Origin: Actinomycetes bacterium
Lineage (GTDB): Bacteria > Actinomycetota > Acidimicrobiia > Acidimicrobiales > RAAP-2
Reading direction: 5' to 3'
Length of the DNA: 16,016 nt
Assembly (NCBI GenBank): GCA_021801615.1
Contig: JAJYXS010000134.1
Coordinates: 1 to 16,016, forward strand
In this document: one piece after another, positions 6,758 through 12,503 of the stretch
Layout of the letters: the number at the start of each line of letters is the position of its first letter
How positions within the stretch are numbered: the first letter of the stretch is position 1
Position numbers and translations under genes: made by a program
Notes under the pieces: generated by a model
Told to the model about the DNA's origin: nothing
Database searches by the model: none
The model's input: only the letters and a program-made list of their open reading frames with translations

Positions 6758-7581
6758 CCACGGCCGTGGGCTCCCGCCTCGTCGCGCTCGACGTCCCGAG
6801 CCCGCCACCGGGCCGGCGGATGAGGCTCGGCGCGGCGGACACGGCCGCACTGCTCCACAGAGAGCTGCTGATCTGGCTCCGCAACCCCGCGTTCATCTTC
6901 TTCACGGTCATCCAGCCGGTGATGTTCGTCCTGCTGTTCCGCTACGTCTTCGCCGGCGCGATCCCCGTGTCGGTGCCGGGTGGCTACGTGGACTTCCTCA
7001 TGCCGGGGATCATCGCCCAGTCGGCCGCCTTCGCGTCGTTCGCGACGGCGATCTCACTTGCGAGGCAGCTCCAGAGGGGGGTCATCGACCGCTTCAAGGC
7101 GATGCCGATGGCACGTTCGGCGGTGCTGCTCGGGCGGTTGACGGCCGACACCCTTCGCATCGTCGTGACCTTGCTGGTCATCCTCGGGGTCGGCTACGCG
7201 GTGGGCTTCCGATTCCACCAGGGTGCCGTCCCGGCGATCGTGATGATGCTGCTCGGGGTGGCTTTCGGCGTCACGATCTGTACCGTCAGCGCGTACGTCG
7301 GGCTCGCGATCAAAGACGAGGAGTCGGTCGGCTCCTTCGGGCTCGTCTGGCTCTTCCCGCTCACCTTCGTCAGCTCTGCCTTCGTGCCGGTCCAGAAGAT
7401 GCCCGGCTGGCTCCAGGCGTTCGCCAAGAACCAGCCGGTCACGATCGTGATCGACGAGATGCGGAGCCTCGCGCTCGGCGGGCCGCTCGCCTTGCACGCC
7501 TGGGAGAGCGCGGTGTGGCTCGCCGGGATCGTCGCGGTCTTCGTCCCCCTGGCCGTCCGCGCGTACCGACGCGCCGCGTGA
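6754..7581 (+). CDS. ABC-2 transporter permease, DrrB type
   Basis: This is the membrane subunit partner of the preceding ATPase. The 275-residue protein has a cytoplasmic N-terminus (about 1-45, with LLHRELLIWLRNPAF) and about six hydrophobic segments (roughly 46-70, 82-103, 134-152, 158-186, 193-212 and 250-270). The ABC-2 loop GVIDRFKAMPMARSAVLLGR (109-128) and the FVPVQKMPGWLQAFAKNQP signature (210-228) are typical of DrrB-like permeases. The GTG at 6754 overlaps the ATPase stop (GTGA), with GGAGGG at 6744-6749, so the two proteins are coupled and probably form a (DrrA-B)2 complex. Nothing downstream belongs to the unit; a tandem repeat and a hairpin follow. Confidence 0.94.
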   Translation: MTTAVGSRLVALDVPSPPPGRRMRLGAADTAALLHRELLIWLRNPAFIFFTVIQPVMFVLLFRYVFAGAIPVSVPGGYVDFLMPGIIAQSAAFASFATAISLARQLQRGVIDRFKAMPMARSAVLLGRLTADTLRIVVTLLVILGVGYAVGFRFHQGAVPAIVMMLLGVAFGVTICTVSAYVGLAIKDEESVGSFGLVWLFPLTFVSSAFVPVQKMPGWLQAFAKNQPVTIVIDEMRSLALGGPLALHAWESAVWLAGIVAVFVPLAVRAYRRAA

Positions 7582-7593
7582 CTCGCTCCTCTT

Positions 7594-7647
7594 CTGTGCG
7601 CAGCTCCGGTTCTGTGTGCAGCTCCGGGTCTGTGTGCAGCTCCGGGT
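7594..7647. repeat. 18-bp tandem array, three copies
   Basis: CTGTGTGCAGCTCCGGGT is repeated at 7594 (two changes), 7612 and 7630, the last two identical. The array lies between two convergent genes, 12 nt after the permease stop codon. Confidence 0.9.
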
Positions 7648-7658
7648 CTCTTCTCCGA

Positions 7659-7677
7659 ACGTCTCCGAACGAGACGT
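7659..7677. terminator. Hairpin between convergent genes
   Basis: ACGTCTC-CGAAC-GAGACGT forms a perfect 7-bp stem with a 5-nt loop. It lies between the end of the permease gene (7581, plus) and the end of the proline-rich protein gene (7705, minus). There is no T-run, as often in GC-rich genomes. A bidirectional termination role is inferred from its position. Confidence 0.4.
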
Positions 7678-7704
7678 GAACCGGCTCGGCTCAGGAAGCC
7701 CCCG

Positions 7705-8799
7705 TCAGAACGGCGTCGTCACGTGGCCGCCTGTCTGCACGGACCCTGTCTGGACGAGCTTTGTCCGCGGAAGGCAGTCGGCCTGCGAGGCGGGGTCGAA
7801 ATTGTTGGTCTGGATCGAGTTGTCGTGGTCCTCGACCGGGCTGAAGTCCGCGGGGTTCCCGCTCGACCTCCCCGCGGTGCCGTGCTCGTCGTAGAGGTTC
7901 ACGCACAGCGCGGACGGCACCTCTGTCGCGCTCGCGTAGGTCGCGCTGGCCGTCCACGTCCCGTCCGGGTACCCCTGCGCGTCGACGGAGGCGCACAGTG
8001 TCGTGTCCTCGCCCGAGTAGGCGGCGCCGACGTGGAAGTAGGTGAAGGACGCACCTGACGTCGACGCCGATGCCGACGGTGTCGGGCTCGCCGGCGCGGG
8101 CGGAAGCGGGCCTGTCCGCGCAGGTGGTGGTGGTGGTGAAGCCGACGGCGAGAGCGGGCCTGTCGGCGCAGGCGGCGGTGGCGGTGGCGGCGGTGGTGGT
8201 GAAGTCGCCGGCGAGACCGGGCCTGTCGGCGCAGGCGGCGGTGGTGGCGGCGGCGGCGGTGAAGTCGCCGGCGAGACCGGGCCTGTCGGCGCAGGCGGTG
8301 GCGGCGGCGCGGGCGAGCCCGTCGGCGGCGGCGGAGCGCCGCCCTGGCTCCCGTCGAGCGCGATCGCGCCGACCGGGCTCACTGTGCCGACGACCGTCGT
8401 GCTCTGCGACCACGGGTCGCTCGAAGGCCCGGTCGGGACGACCTCGGTCGCCTGCACCGAGAAGGAGGGATCCGGCGTCGCGCTCGAGCTCATCCCCCAC
8501 CAGTCCACGGCCCAGCCGACACCATAGCGGCCTGTGCACAGCTGGTCCGTCCACGACCAGGTCCCGTGCAGCTCGACGGTGACCGACCCTGTCGCATGGT
8601 GCACCTCGGTGCCCGTCGTGGTCGGTGTCGGGTTCGCCGCGTTGGCGAACGCCGGCGTCGGCGCGGCCAGCGCGACCGTGGCGACCGCGACTACGCACGC
8701 GCCCAGCAGGAACGGGACGCGTCCCCAGGCACGTCGCCTCGTCCATCTCGTCACGGAGCGCGCACGGCGCCCCACGTCTCGTGGTCCCATCCGACCCAT
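7705..8799 (-). CDS. Exported protein with proline-rich repeat linker
   Basis: The 364-residue protein has an Arg-rich N-terminus (7-27), a hydrophobic stretch (about 28-47) and a likely signal peptidase site after APTPAFA (47-53). An N-terminal region (54-155) has GTWSWTDQLC and WAVDWWGMSSS. A Pro/Ala/Ser-rich linker (156-245) contains two nearly identical repeats of about 20 residues (APTGPVSPATS plus nine or ten prolines). A C-terminal region (246-364) has three cysteines (269, 299, 342). The shape, two small folded parts joined by a stiff linker, fits a protein spanning or projecting from the cell wall. I do not recognise either folded part. The ATG at 8799 is used because GGGGAGAGGGG lies directly upstream; the ATG at 8790 is an alternative. 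A good promoter lies at 8865-8893. Confidence 0.85.
   Translation of the reverse strand: MGRMGPRDVGRRARSVTRWTRRRAWGRVPFLLGACVVAVATVALAAPTPAFANAANPTPTTTGTEVHHATGSVTVELHGTWSWTDQLCTGRYGVGWAVDWWGMSSSATPDPSFSVQATEVVPTGPSSDPWSQSTTVVGTVSPVGAIALDGSQGGAPPPPTGSPAPPPPPAPTGPVSPATSPPPPPPPPPAPTGPVSPATSPPPPPPPPPPAPTGPLSPSASPPPPPARTGPLPPAPASPTPSASASTSGASFTYFHVGAAYSGEDTTLCASVDAQGYPDGTWTASATYASATEVPSALCVNLYDEHGTAGRSSGNPADFSPVEDHDNSIQTNNFDPASQADCLPRTKLVQTGSVQTGGHVTTPF
8104..8322 (-). repeat. In-frame proline-linker repeat
   Basis: This DNA encodes residues 160-232 of the exported protein. Blocks encoding APTGPVSPATS separated by 9-10 proline codons recur with a period of about 60 bp. They are built of GGC/GGT triplets when read on the plus strand. 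The copies differ by whole triplets, as expected if slippage is tolerated only in frame. Confidence 0.8.
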
Positions 8800-8864
8800 C
8801 CCCTCTCCCCGACGACCCGCCGCCCTCTCGCCGGCGACCGGCCACCCGGCGTCATCCCGGGCAG

Positions 8865-8893
8865 AGCATACGCCTCGGGCGGCCGAGTGTCGA
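8865..8893 (-). promoter_or_regulatory. Promoter of the proline-rich protein, with dyad in spacer
   Basis: On the minus strand TCGACA (8893-8888) and TATGCT (8870-8865) are separated by exactly 17 bp. They match the -35 consensus TTGACA at 5 of 6 positions and the -10 TANNNT form. The spacer contains CTCGG-CCGC-CCGAG (8887-8874), a perfect 5-bp dyad that could be an operator. The expected transcription start is near 8858, leaving a leader of about 60 nt that includes the ribosome binding site. Confidence 0.6.
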
Positions 8894-8959
8894 GAAGGCG
8901 CTTGTCGCGCTCGAGGCGCCGGCGTGGACGACCAGTGCGACCGCGGGGTTGATCGCGCT

Positions 8960-9064
8960 ACGACCTCGAAGATCCCCATCAGTCTCCCGGACGACGTGCT
9001 CGCGACCGCACGTCAGGCGGTCGTTACGGGCCGAGCCAGCTCGCGCGTCGGGTACATCGCATCC
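8960..9064 (+). pseudogene. Broken ribbon-helix-helix antitoxin-like gene
   Basis: The frame reads TTSKIPISLPDDVLATARQA followed by VVTGRASSRVGYIAS. It resembles the N-terminal half of ribbon-helix-helix antitoxins (strand I.ISLPDD, helix A, then a GRASS..GYIA helix B). The codon where an initiator would stand is ACG (8960), and no ATG, GTG or TTG in frame lies just upstream. The resemblance ends abruptly at about 9064, where the frame runs into sequence that codes on the other strand. No toxin gene follows. Read as a truncated, start-less relic. Confidence 0.5.
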
Positions 9065-9213
9065 GTGTGGCTCCACGACCTCCCTTGCGCCCGTGCCGTC
9101 TCGACGGCTTCCCGCAGACGGGCTTCGTCCCGAGCAGCCCCGGCCGCCGTCGCCACCGCCAGGAGGTCGTGCAGGTCGTCGGCATGGGTGACCTCGAGGT
9201 CCAGCTCTCGCGT
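9013..9213 (-). pseudogene. Broken HTH-type small regulator gene
   Basis: The minus-strand frame gives TRELDLEVTHADDLHDLLAV, ATAAGAARDEARLREAVETA and RAQGRSWSH. This looks like the start of small actinobacterial proteins in which LREAV..AR..G.SW..IG leads into a helix-turn-helix. Here the helix-turn-helix is missing: the likeness stops at about 9065, where the frame passes into the antisense of the ribbon-helix-helix relic and ends at 9013. There is a TAG directly before the first codon and no start; CCCATAGACG would become CCC-ATG-ACG by loss of one A, which suggests a damaged initiator. The assignment rests on pattern memory only. Confidence 0.4.
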
Positions 9214-9303
9214 CTATGGGCTCGCGCCTCTGCGCTTGCGGCTGGTCCGGGTAGCCAGTGCCACGAGCGATCGGCAGCTTGCCGGCCCATGCACTACATG
9301 GAC

Positions 9304-9332
9304 TTCACTCCATATCGCTCAGAGTCTATACT
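9304..9332 (+). promoter_or_regulatory. Promoter of the toxin-antitoxin operon (leaderless)
   Basis: TTCACT (9304-9309), a 17-bp spacer and TATACT (9327-9332) form a near-consensus promoter. The toxin ATG begins 7 nt after the -10 box, where transcription should start, so the mRNA is probably leaderless. Two dyads overlap the boxes, ATGGA-N6-TCCAT (9298-9313) over the -35 and CTCAG-N8-CTGAG (9318-9335) over the -10. They are candidate sites for autorepression by the XRE antitoxin. Confidence 0.65.
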
Positions 9333-9338
9333 GAGGCG

Positions 9339-9716
9339 ATGAGCCTGCCCCGGCACCCTCAGGTGGCGGGCTGGCTCCAGAACCTGGACGACACGACCCG
9401 AGGCGAAGTGGACGAATCGCTCGACTACCTCCAAGAGCACGGGCGGGCGGCGTCACTGCCCGACGTGCGCCACCGCATCCAGATCTCGCGGCACTTCCCG
9501 GACATGAGCGAAGTCCGAGTCGATATCGACAACGCGCACCTCTACCGGGTTCTCGTCGGGTTCGGACCGAACGATGTCCCCGCCCTGTTGCTGGCGGGGA
9601 ACAAGGCGGGCATCGGGAACCACTGGTACGACGAGAACGTGCCGATCGCCGACGATCGCTTCGACGCCTACCTTGCGGCGCTCGCGCGCTCGCGAACCAT
9701 TTCCAAGGAGCCGTGA
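9339..9716 (+). CDS. HigB-like (Gp49/RelE superfamily) toxin
   Basis: This 125-residue protein has the form of HigB/phage Gp49-like toxins, RelE-superfamily ribonucleases that usually cleave mRNA on the ribosome. Recognisable parts are the N-terminal helices with EVDESLDYLQEHGR (23-36), a strand with EVRVDIDNAHLYRVLVGFG (58-76), and the family's closing block LLLAGNKAGIGNHWYDENVP followed by IADDRFDAYLAALA. Likely catalytic positions are R60, R70 and the K89/H95/W96 region; I cannot assign them firmly. The ATG at 9339 is chosen over an upstream start in the same frame because the promoter boxes lie between them. The stop overlaps the antitoxin ATG (TGATG). Toxin-first order is typical of HigBA. 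Confidence 0.85.
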   Translation: MSLPRHPQVAGWLQNLDDTTRGEVDESLDYLQEHGRAASLPDVRHRIQISRHFPDMSEVRVDIDNAHLYRVLVGFGPNDVPALLLAGNKAGIGNHWYDENVPIADDRFDAYLAALARSRTISKEP

Positions 9717-10186
9717 TGAGTGATCTTCCCGAAGGCTGGGACAGCTACGACCCCAACGACCATGATCGCAGCGACCGGCTCAGCTACCAAGCGGCACGAG
9801 TAGCCGCGGCAAGCCGAGCCGAGCGGCGACGCGCGGCCTACGGAGAGGCGCTGTCCGCGCTGCGGCGTGCCCGCGCCCTCACCCAGGTCGCCGTCGCCGA
9901 GCAGCTCGGTGTCGCCCAAGGAGAAGTGTCCCGCATCGAGCACCAGGGCGACCTCCTGCTCTCGACGCTCACCCGCTACATCGACGGGATGGATGGCTCG
10001 CTCTCGTTGCTGGTCCGCTTCGGCGACGGCGAGACCATCGAACTGAGCCTGATGCTCGACAGCCTCACCGAACAGAGCCTTGACCCGACCGTCGTGCCTG
10101 ATCCGATGACGGCAATCCGTCTCGCCGGCTACATCGGTCGCTACGACTCCCAGGAGGAGAAGTTCTATGCCGCTCCTGCCGCCTGA
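9716..10186 (+). CDS. XRE-family antitoxin, HigA-like
   Basis: This 156-residue protein is the probable antitoxin and repressor of the operon. A charged N-terminal region (1-40) is followed by a helix-turn-helix of the XRE type (about 44-90), ALSALRRARALTQVAVAEQL, then GVAQGEVSRIEHQGDLLLST. A hydrophobic/acidic block follows (93-115, GSLSLLVRFGDGETIELSL), as in antitoxins paired with Gp49-like toxins. The C-terminal extension (116-156) is longer than in minimal HigA proteins. The ATG at 9716 has AAGGAG 5 nt upstream; a GTG at 9713 is too close to that site. The end overlaps the next gene by 20 nt, so toxin, antitoxin and third gene are one transcript. Confidence 0.87.
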   Translation: MSDLPEGWDSYDPNDHDRSDRLSYQAARVAAASRAERRRAAYGEALSALRRARALTQVAVAEQLGVAQGEVSRIEHQGDLLLSTLTRYIDGMDGSLSLLVRFGDGETIELSLMLDSLTEQSLDPTVVPDPMTAIRLAGYIGRYDSQEEKFYAAPAA

Positions 10187-10559
10187 GCTAGCCCAGCCCT
10201 TTCAGGACCAGAGCGAACGCGCCGCGGCTAGGCGTCGCCTCGACGAACGCGACCGGACGCTCCAAGCCGTCCAGGCGCTCGCCCGCCGGCCTGCAAACGC
10301 TTGGACGAGCCACGAACGCTCCGCGTTCCCTGGCTCCAACCACGGCGTCGTGGATCCACCAAACCAGCGTGTCAGCCGCTGGGCGTCTCTCTTCGCGGAA
10401 GAGCTGACCGAGGTCCACCAAGTCGCCGCAGCATCCCGTCCGCTCTCCGACTTGGAGCTGCGAGAAGCCCTCTACCTGGCCGGCCGGCTCCTCTCCACCG
10501 TGACCGGGCTGCCCATCAGCCAGGTGGACGACTTCCGGCTTCATCCCACGTCGCACTGA
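10167..10559 (+). CDS. Unknown third gene of the toxin-antitoxin operon
   Basis: This 130-residue protein has no domain I recognise. It starts inside the antitoxin gene (20-nt overlap) and has a strong ribosome binding site, GGAGGAG at 10153-10159, 7 nt before the ATG. This argues for a real, separately initiated gene. Residues 15-42 are predicted helix rich in Arg/Glu (SERAAARRRLDERDR). The middle (44-70) is polar. The C-terminal half (71-118) has two amphipathic helices, RWASLFAEELTEVHQVAAAS and LSDLELREALYLAGRLLSTV. There is no signal peptide or membrane segment. The base composition looks less GC-rich than the neighbouring core genes, as for the toxin and antitoxin, hinting at co-transfer. 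It could be an accessory regulator or chaperone of the pair; this is inference from position. Confidence 0.75.
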   Translation: MPLLPPELAQPFQDQSERAAARRRLDERDRTLQAVQALARRPANAWTSHERSAFPGSNHGVVDPPNQRVSRWASLFAEELTEVHQVAAASRPLSDLELREALYLAGRLLSTVTGLPISQVDDFRLHPTSH

Positions 10560-10733
10560 TATCTAACCCCCCAACCGTCCCTGGTCTTCACGTCCCGCCT
10601 GCACTCGCCGCCGGAGCTGCACCGGCGGCGGCTCGACTTCGAGAAGCTTGCCCGAGACGGGGCGATCTCCAGCATCACCGACCCTGCCCCGCTCTTCGGC
10701 GCGCTCCCCAACGAAGCAGAGGGCTACGGGTAG
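10560..10733 (+). pseudogene. In-frame gene remnant after the third gene
   Basis: Directly after the TGA of the third gene the same frame stays open for 57 codons to a TAG at 10731. From about 10581 codons are G/C-ending and the peptide looks protein-like (LVFTSRLHSPPELHRRRLDF, then EKLARDGAISSITDPAPLFG). There is no ATG, GTG or TTG and no ribosome binding site, so it is not an intact gene. It may be the 3' end of a deleted gene, or a former extension reached only by stop-codon readthrough. No family is recognised. The stop lies in the 10-bp array. Confidence 0.35.
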
Positions 10734-10769
10734 CTACGGGCAGGTATGGGTAGCTACGGGTAGCTACGG
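10725..10769. repeat. 10-bp tandem array, about 4.5 copies
   Basis: TACGGGTAGC is repeated at 10725, 10735 (two changes), 10745 (one change) and 10755, with a half copy at 10765. It contains the palindrome GTAGCTAC at the unit junctions. The period is close to one helical turn, so identical faces of the DNA would be presented in register. Confidence 0.85.
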
Positions 10770-11225
10770 AATGTCCAGAAGGCCGTCCTCGACGCCTGGT
10801 CCCCGGTCGTCGGGCGACGCTGCGCCGGAGCTTGTCGACGTGGCGCGAAGGGCGAGTCGATGCCATTCGCGCCGAGGGCATGCGCGGCGACGCCCAGCTC
10901 CCTGCAACCGTGTAACTCGACAGGTCGATGTCTCGCACAATGTCGCTCGAACGTCTGGCGAACAGCATCGGAGCTCCAGGTCGTGACCGAGGCGAGGGTG
11001 AAGCCGTGCCTGCGCCGGATACCGTCGTCGTCGGTGTAGGGGCAGCGGTTGCCGGGGGGCGGAGCCGGCGGACCTGCCCCGCGGACGCCACCACGTCCCA
11101 GGGCGCGAGGAGGCTCCCGTCCACCTGCCCGGCGACCGTGGGGACGGGGAAAACCGGTCGGTGCTGGGTTGTCGGCCGCGCCGATGCTCGCCGCCGCGCA
11201 GAGCCCGAGCGGCGGCAGCTCGGCA
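10770..11225. other. Gap without recognisable gene
   Basis: No intact gene, RNA or repeat is visible. One short minus-strand stretch (11038-10971, YTDDDGIRRRHGFTLASVTT) has coding-like codon use, but no start, stop or family can be attached to it. It may be another relic. Confidence 0.5.
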
Positions 11226-11254
11226 TTCCGAGGCCCCGTCCCGGCCGATAACCT
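11226..11254 (+). promoter_or_regulatory. Candidate leaderless promoter of ispH
   Basis: TAACCT (TANNNT) at 11249-11254 is followed by six bases and the ATG of ispH, exactly the spacing seen at the toxin gene. TTCCGA at 11226-11231 stands 17 bp upstream as a weak -35. ispH has no ribosome binding site, which agrees with a leaderless mRNA. Confidence 0.45.
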
Positions 11255-11260
11255 GGCGCC

Positions 11261-12316
11261 ATGCCCGTCGAGCGCGTGATCCTGGCAGAGCCGCGGGGCT
11301 TCTGCGCGGGCGTGGAGAAGGCGATCAAGGCGCTGGCCTGGATGGTCCGGGTCTTCGAGCCACCGGTGTACTGCTACCACGAGATCGTCCACAACCGGCT
11401 CGTGGTCGACCAGTTCCGGACCCAAGGGGTCGTCTTCGTCGACGACGTGGCGGAGGTGCCGCCGGGGTCTCCGCTCATGCTGAGCGCGCACGGGACCGCC
11501 CCCGAGGTCGTCGAGGAGGCCCGGCGGCGTGGCGGGGTCGTCGTGGACGCGGTGTGCCCGCTCGTGACCAAGGTGCACCACGAGGTGAAGGTCCGCAGCC
11601 GCAAGGGTTACACGGTGCTCTACGTGGGCCATTCCGGCCACGAGGAGGCGATCGGCACGATGGCCGTGGCGCCAGATGCGGTGCGTCTCGTCGAGACCGA
11701 AGAGGACCTCGAGCGGCTCGGCGACCTCGACGGCGCGCCGGTCGCGCTGCTCGCGCAGACCACGCTCAGCCAGGACGAGTGGCAGGGGCTGATGGAGGAG
11801 GCGAAGCGGCGGTTCCCCGACCTGTGGCTACCGAGCCGAAGCGACCTGTGCTTCGCCACGACGAACCGCCAGGCAGCCTTGAAGGCGATCGCCTCCGACG
11901 CGGACTCGATCGTCGTGATCGGCTCGGAGAACTCCTCCAACACCGTCGCCTTGGAGAAGGTCGCCAAGGCCTCGGGTTGCCGCCGGGTCGTGCGCGTGAA
12001 CTCGCCGGACGAGCTCCCGGAGGACCTCTCGGGCACCGTCGGGGTGACGGCAGGAGCGTCCGCGCCCGAGGCGGTCGTCGAGGCCGTTGTCGCGCGCCTC
12101 GCGCCGACCACAGGCACGGTCGTGAGCTCGGTCACCACCGAGGACGAGTACTTCCCCCCGCCCCCCGAGCTGCGCGAGCTCCTCCGGGCGGTCGCGACCG
12201 CGCTCGCGGTCACGACCGCGGCACCGGCGACCTCGGTCGTCGACCCGATCGGCGAGGACCGCGGCACCTCGGCCGCAGAGCTCCTCTTGGCGGCCGACGC
12301 GCTCCCGGCCGCCTGA
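11261..12316 (+). CDS. ispH: 4-hydroxy-3-methylbut-2-enyl diphosphate reductase
   Basis: IspH (LytB) is the last enzyme of the MEP pathway; it reduces HMBPP to isopentenyl and dimethylallyl diphosphate in the cytoplasm using an iron-sulfur cluster. The 351-residue protein keeps the three cluster cysteines C15 (EPRGFCAGVEKA), C99 (DAVCPLVTKVH) and C197 (SDLCFATTNRQ). It also keeps the substrate histidines H40 (YHEIVHN), H77 (SAHG) and H127, the catalytic glutamate E129 (GHSGHEEAIGT), and the SENSSNT loop (222-228) that binds the diphosphate. The C-terminal tail of about 35 residues after LLRAVATALA is longer than usual and Ala/Thr-rich. The ATG at 11261 starts at the first conserved residues and lacks a ribosome binding site (see the promoter at 11226-11254). 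Confidence 0.97.
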   Translation: MPVERVILAEPRGFCAGVEKAIKALAWMVRVFEPPVYCYHEIVHNRLVVDQFRTQGVVFVDDVAEVPPGSPLMLSAHGTAPEVVEEARRRGGVVVDAVCPLVTKVHHEVKVRSRKGYTVLYVGHSGHEEAIGTMAVAPDAVRLVETEEDLERLGDLDGAPVALLAQTTLSQDEWQGLMEEAKRRFPDLWLPSRSDLCFATTNRQAALKAIASDADSIVVIGSENSSNTVALEKVAKASGCRRVVRVNSPDELPEDLSGTVGVTAGASAPEAVVEAVVARLAPTTGTVVSSVTTEDEYFPPPPELRELLRAVATALAVTTAAPATSVVDPIGEDRGTSAAELLLAADALPAA

Positions 12317-12378
12317 GCCGAGGACCTGAGCGCGGGACCCGAGCGGGGGCCGAGCCGGGGAGCCGGGCCGGGGCCGCA

Positions 12379-12407
12379 GTCGGCCGGGCGACGCCCGGAG
12401 GGCCGAC
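12379..12407 (+). terminator. Stem-loop downstream of ispH
   Basis: GTCGGCC pairs with GGCCGAC, and inside it GGGC-GAC-GCCC forms a second stem with a 4-nt bulge (GGAG). It lies 62 nt after the ispH stop and before the glycosyltransferase leader. There is no T-run. A terminator or processing site is plausible, not proven. Confidence 0.35.
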
Positions 12408-12503
12408 GGGATCATGCGGACCCCGCAGGCATCCGGCGGAGCCGGGGAGAGCTGCGGAGAACTACAGAACAGAGGAAACAAGAGGGAGCAGGAGGAGCCC
12501 GAC

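Noticed and set aside
8889..8963. Coding-like plus-strand segment (VEKALVALEAPAWTTSATAG...)
   Set aside because: Codon use looks protein-like, but it has no start or stop in context, overlaps the promoter of the proline-rich gene, and resembles no family I know.
10754..11641. Minus-strand open frame reaching into ispH, with a short coding-like part at 11038-10971
   Set aside because: Most of it is antisense to ispH and no usable start follows. The short segment is too small to call a gene.
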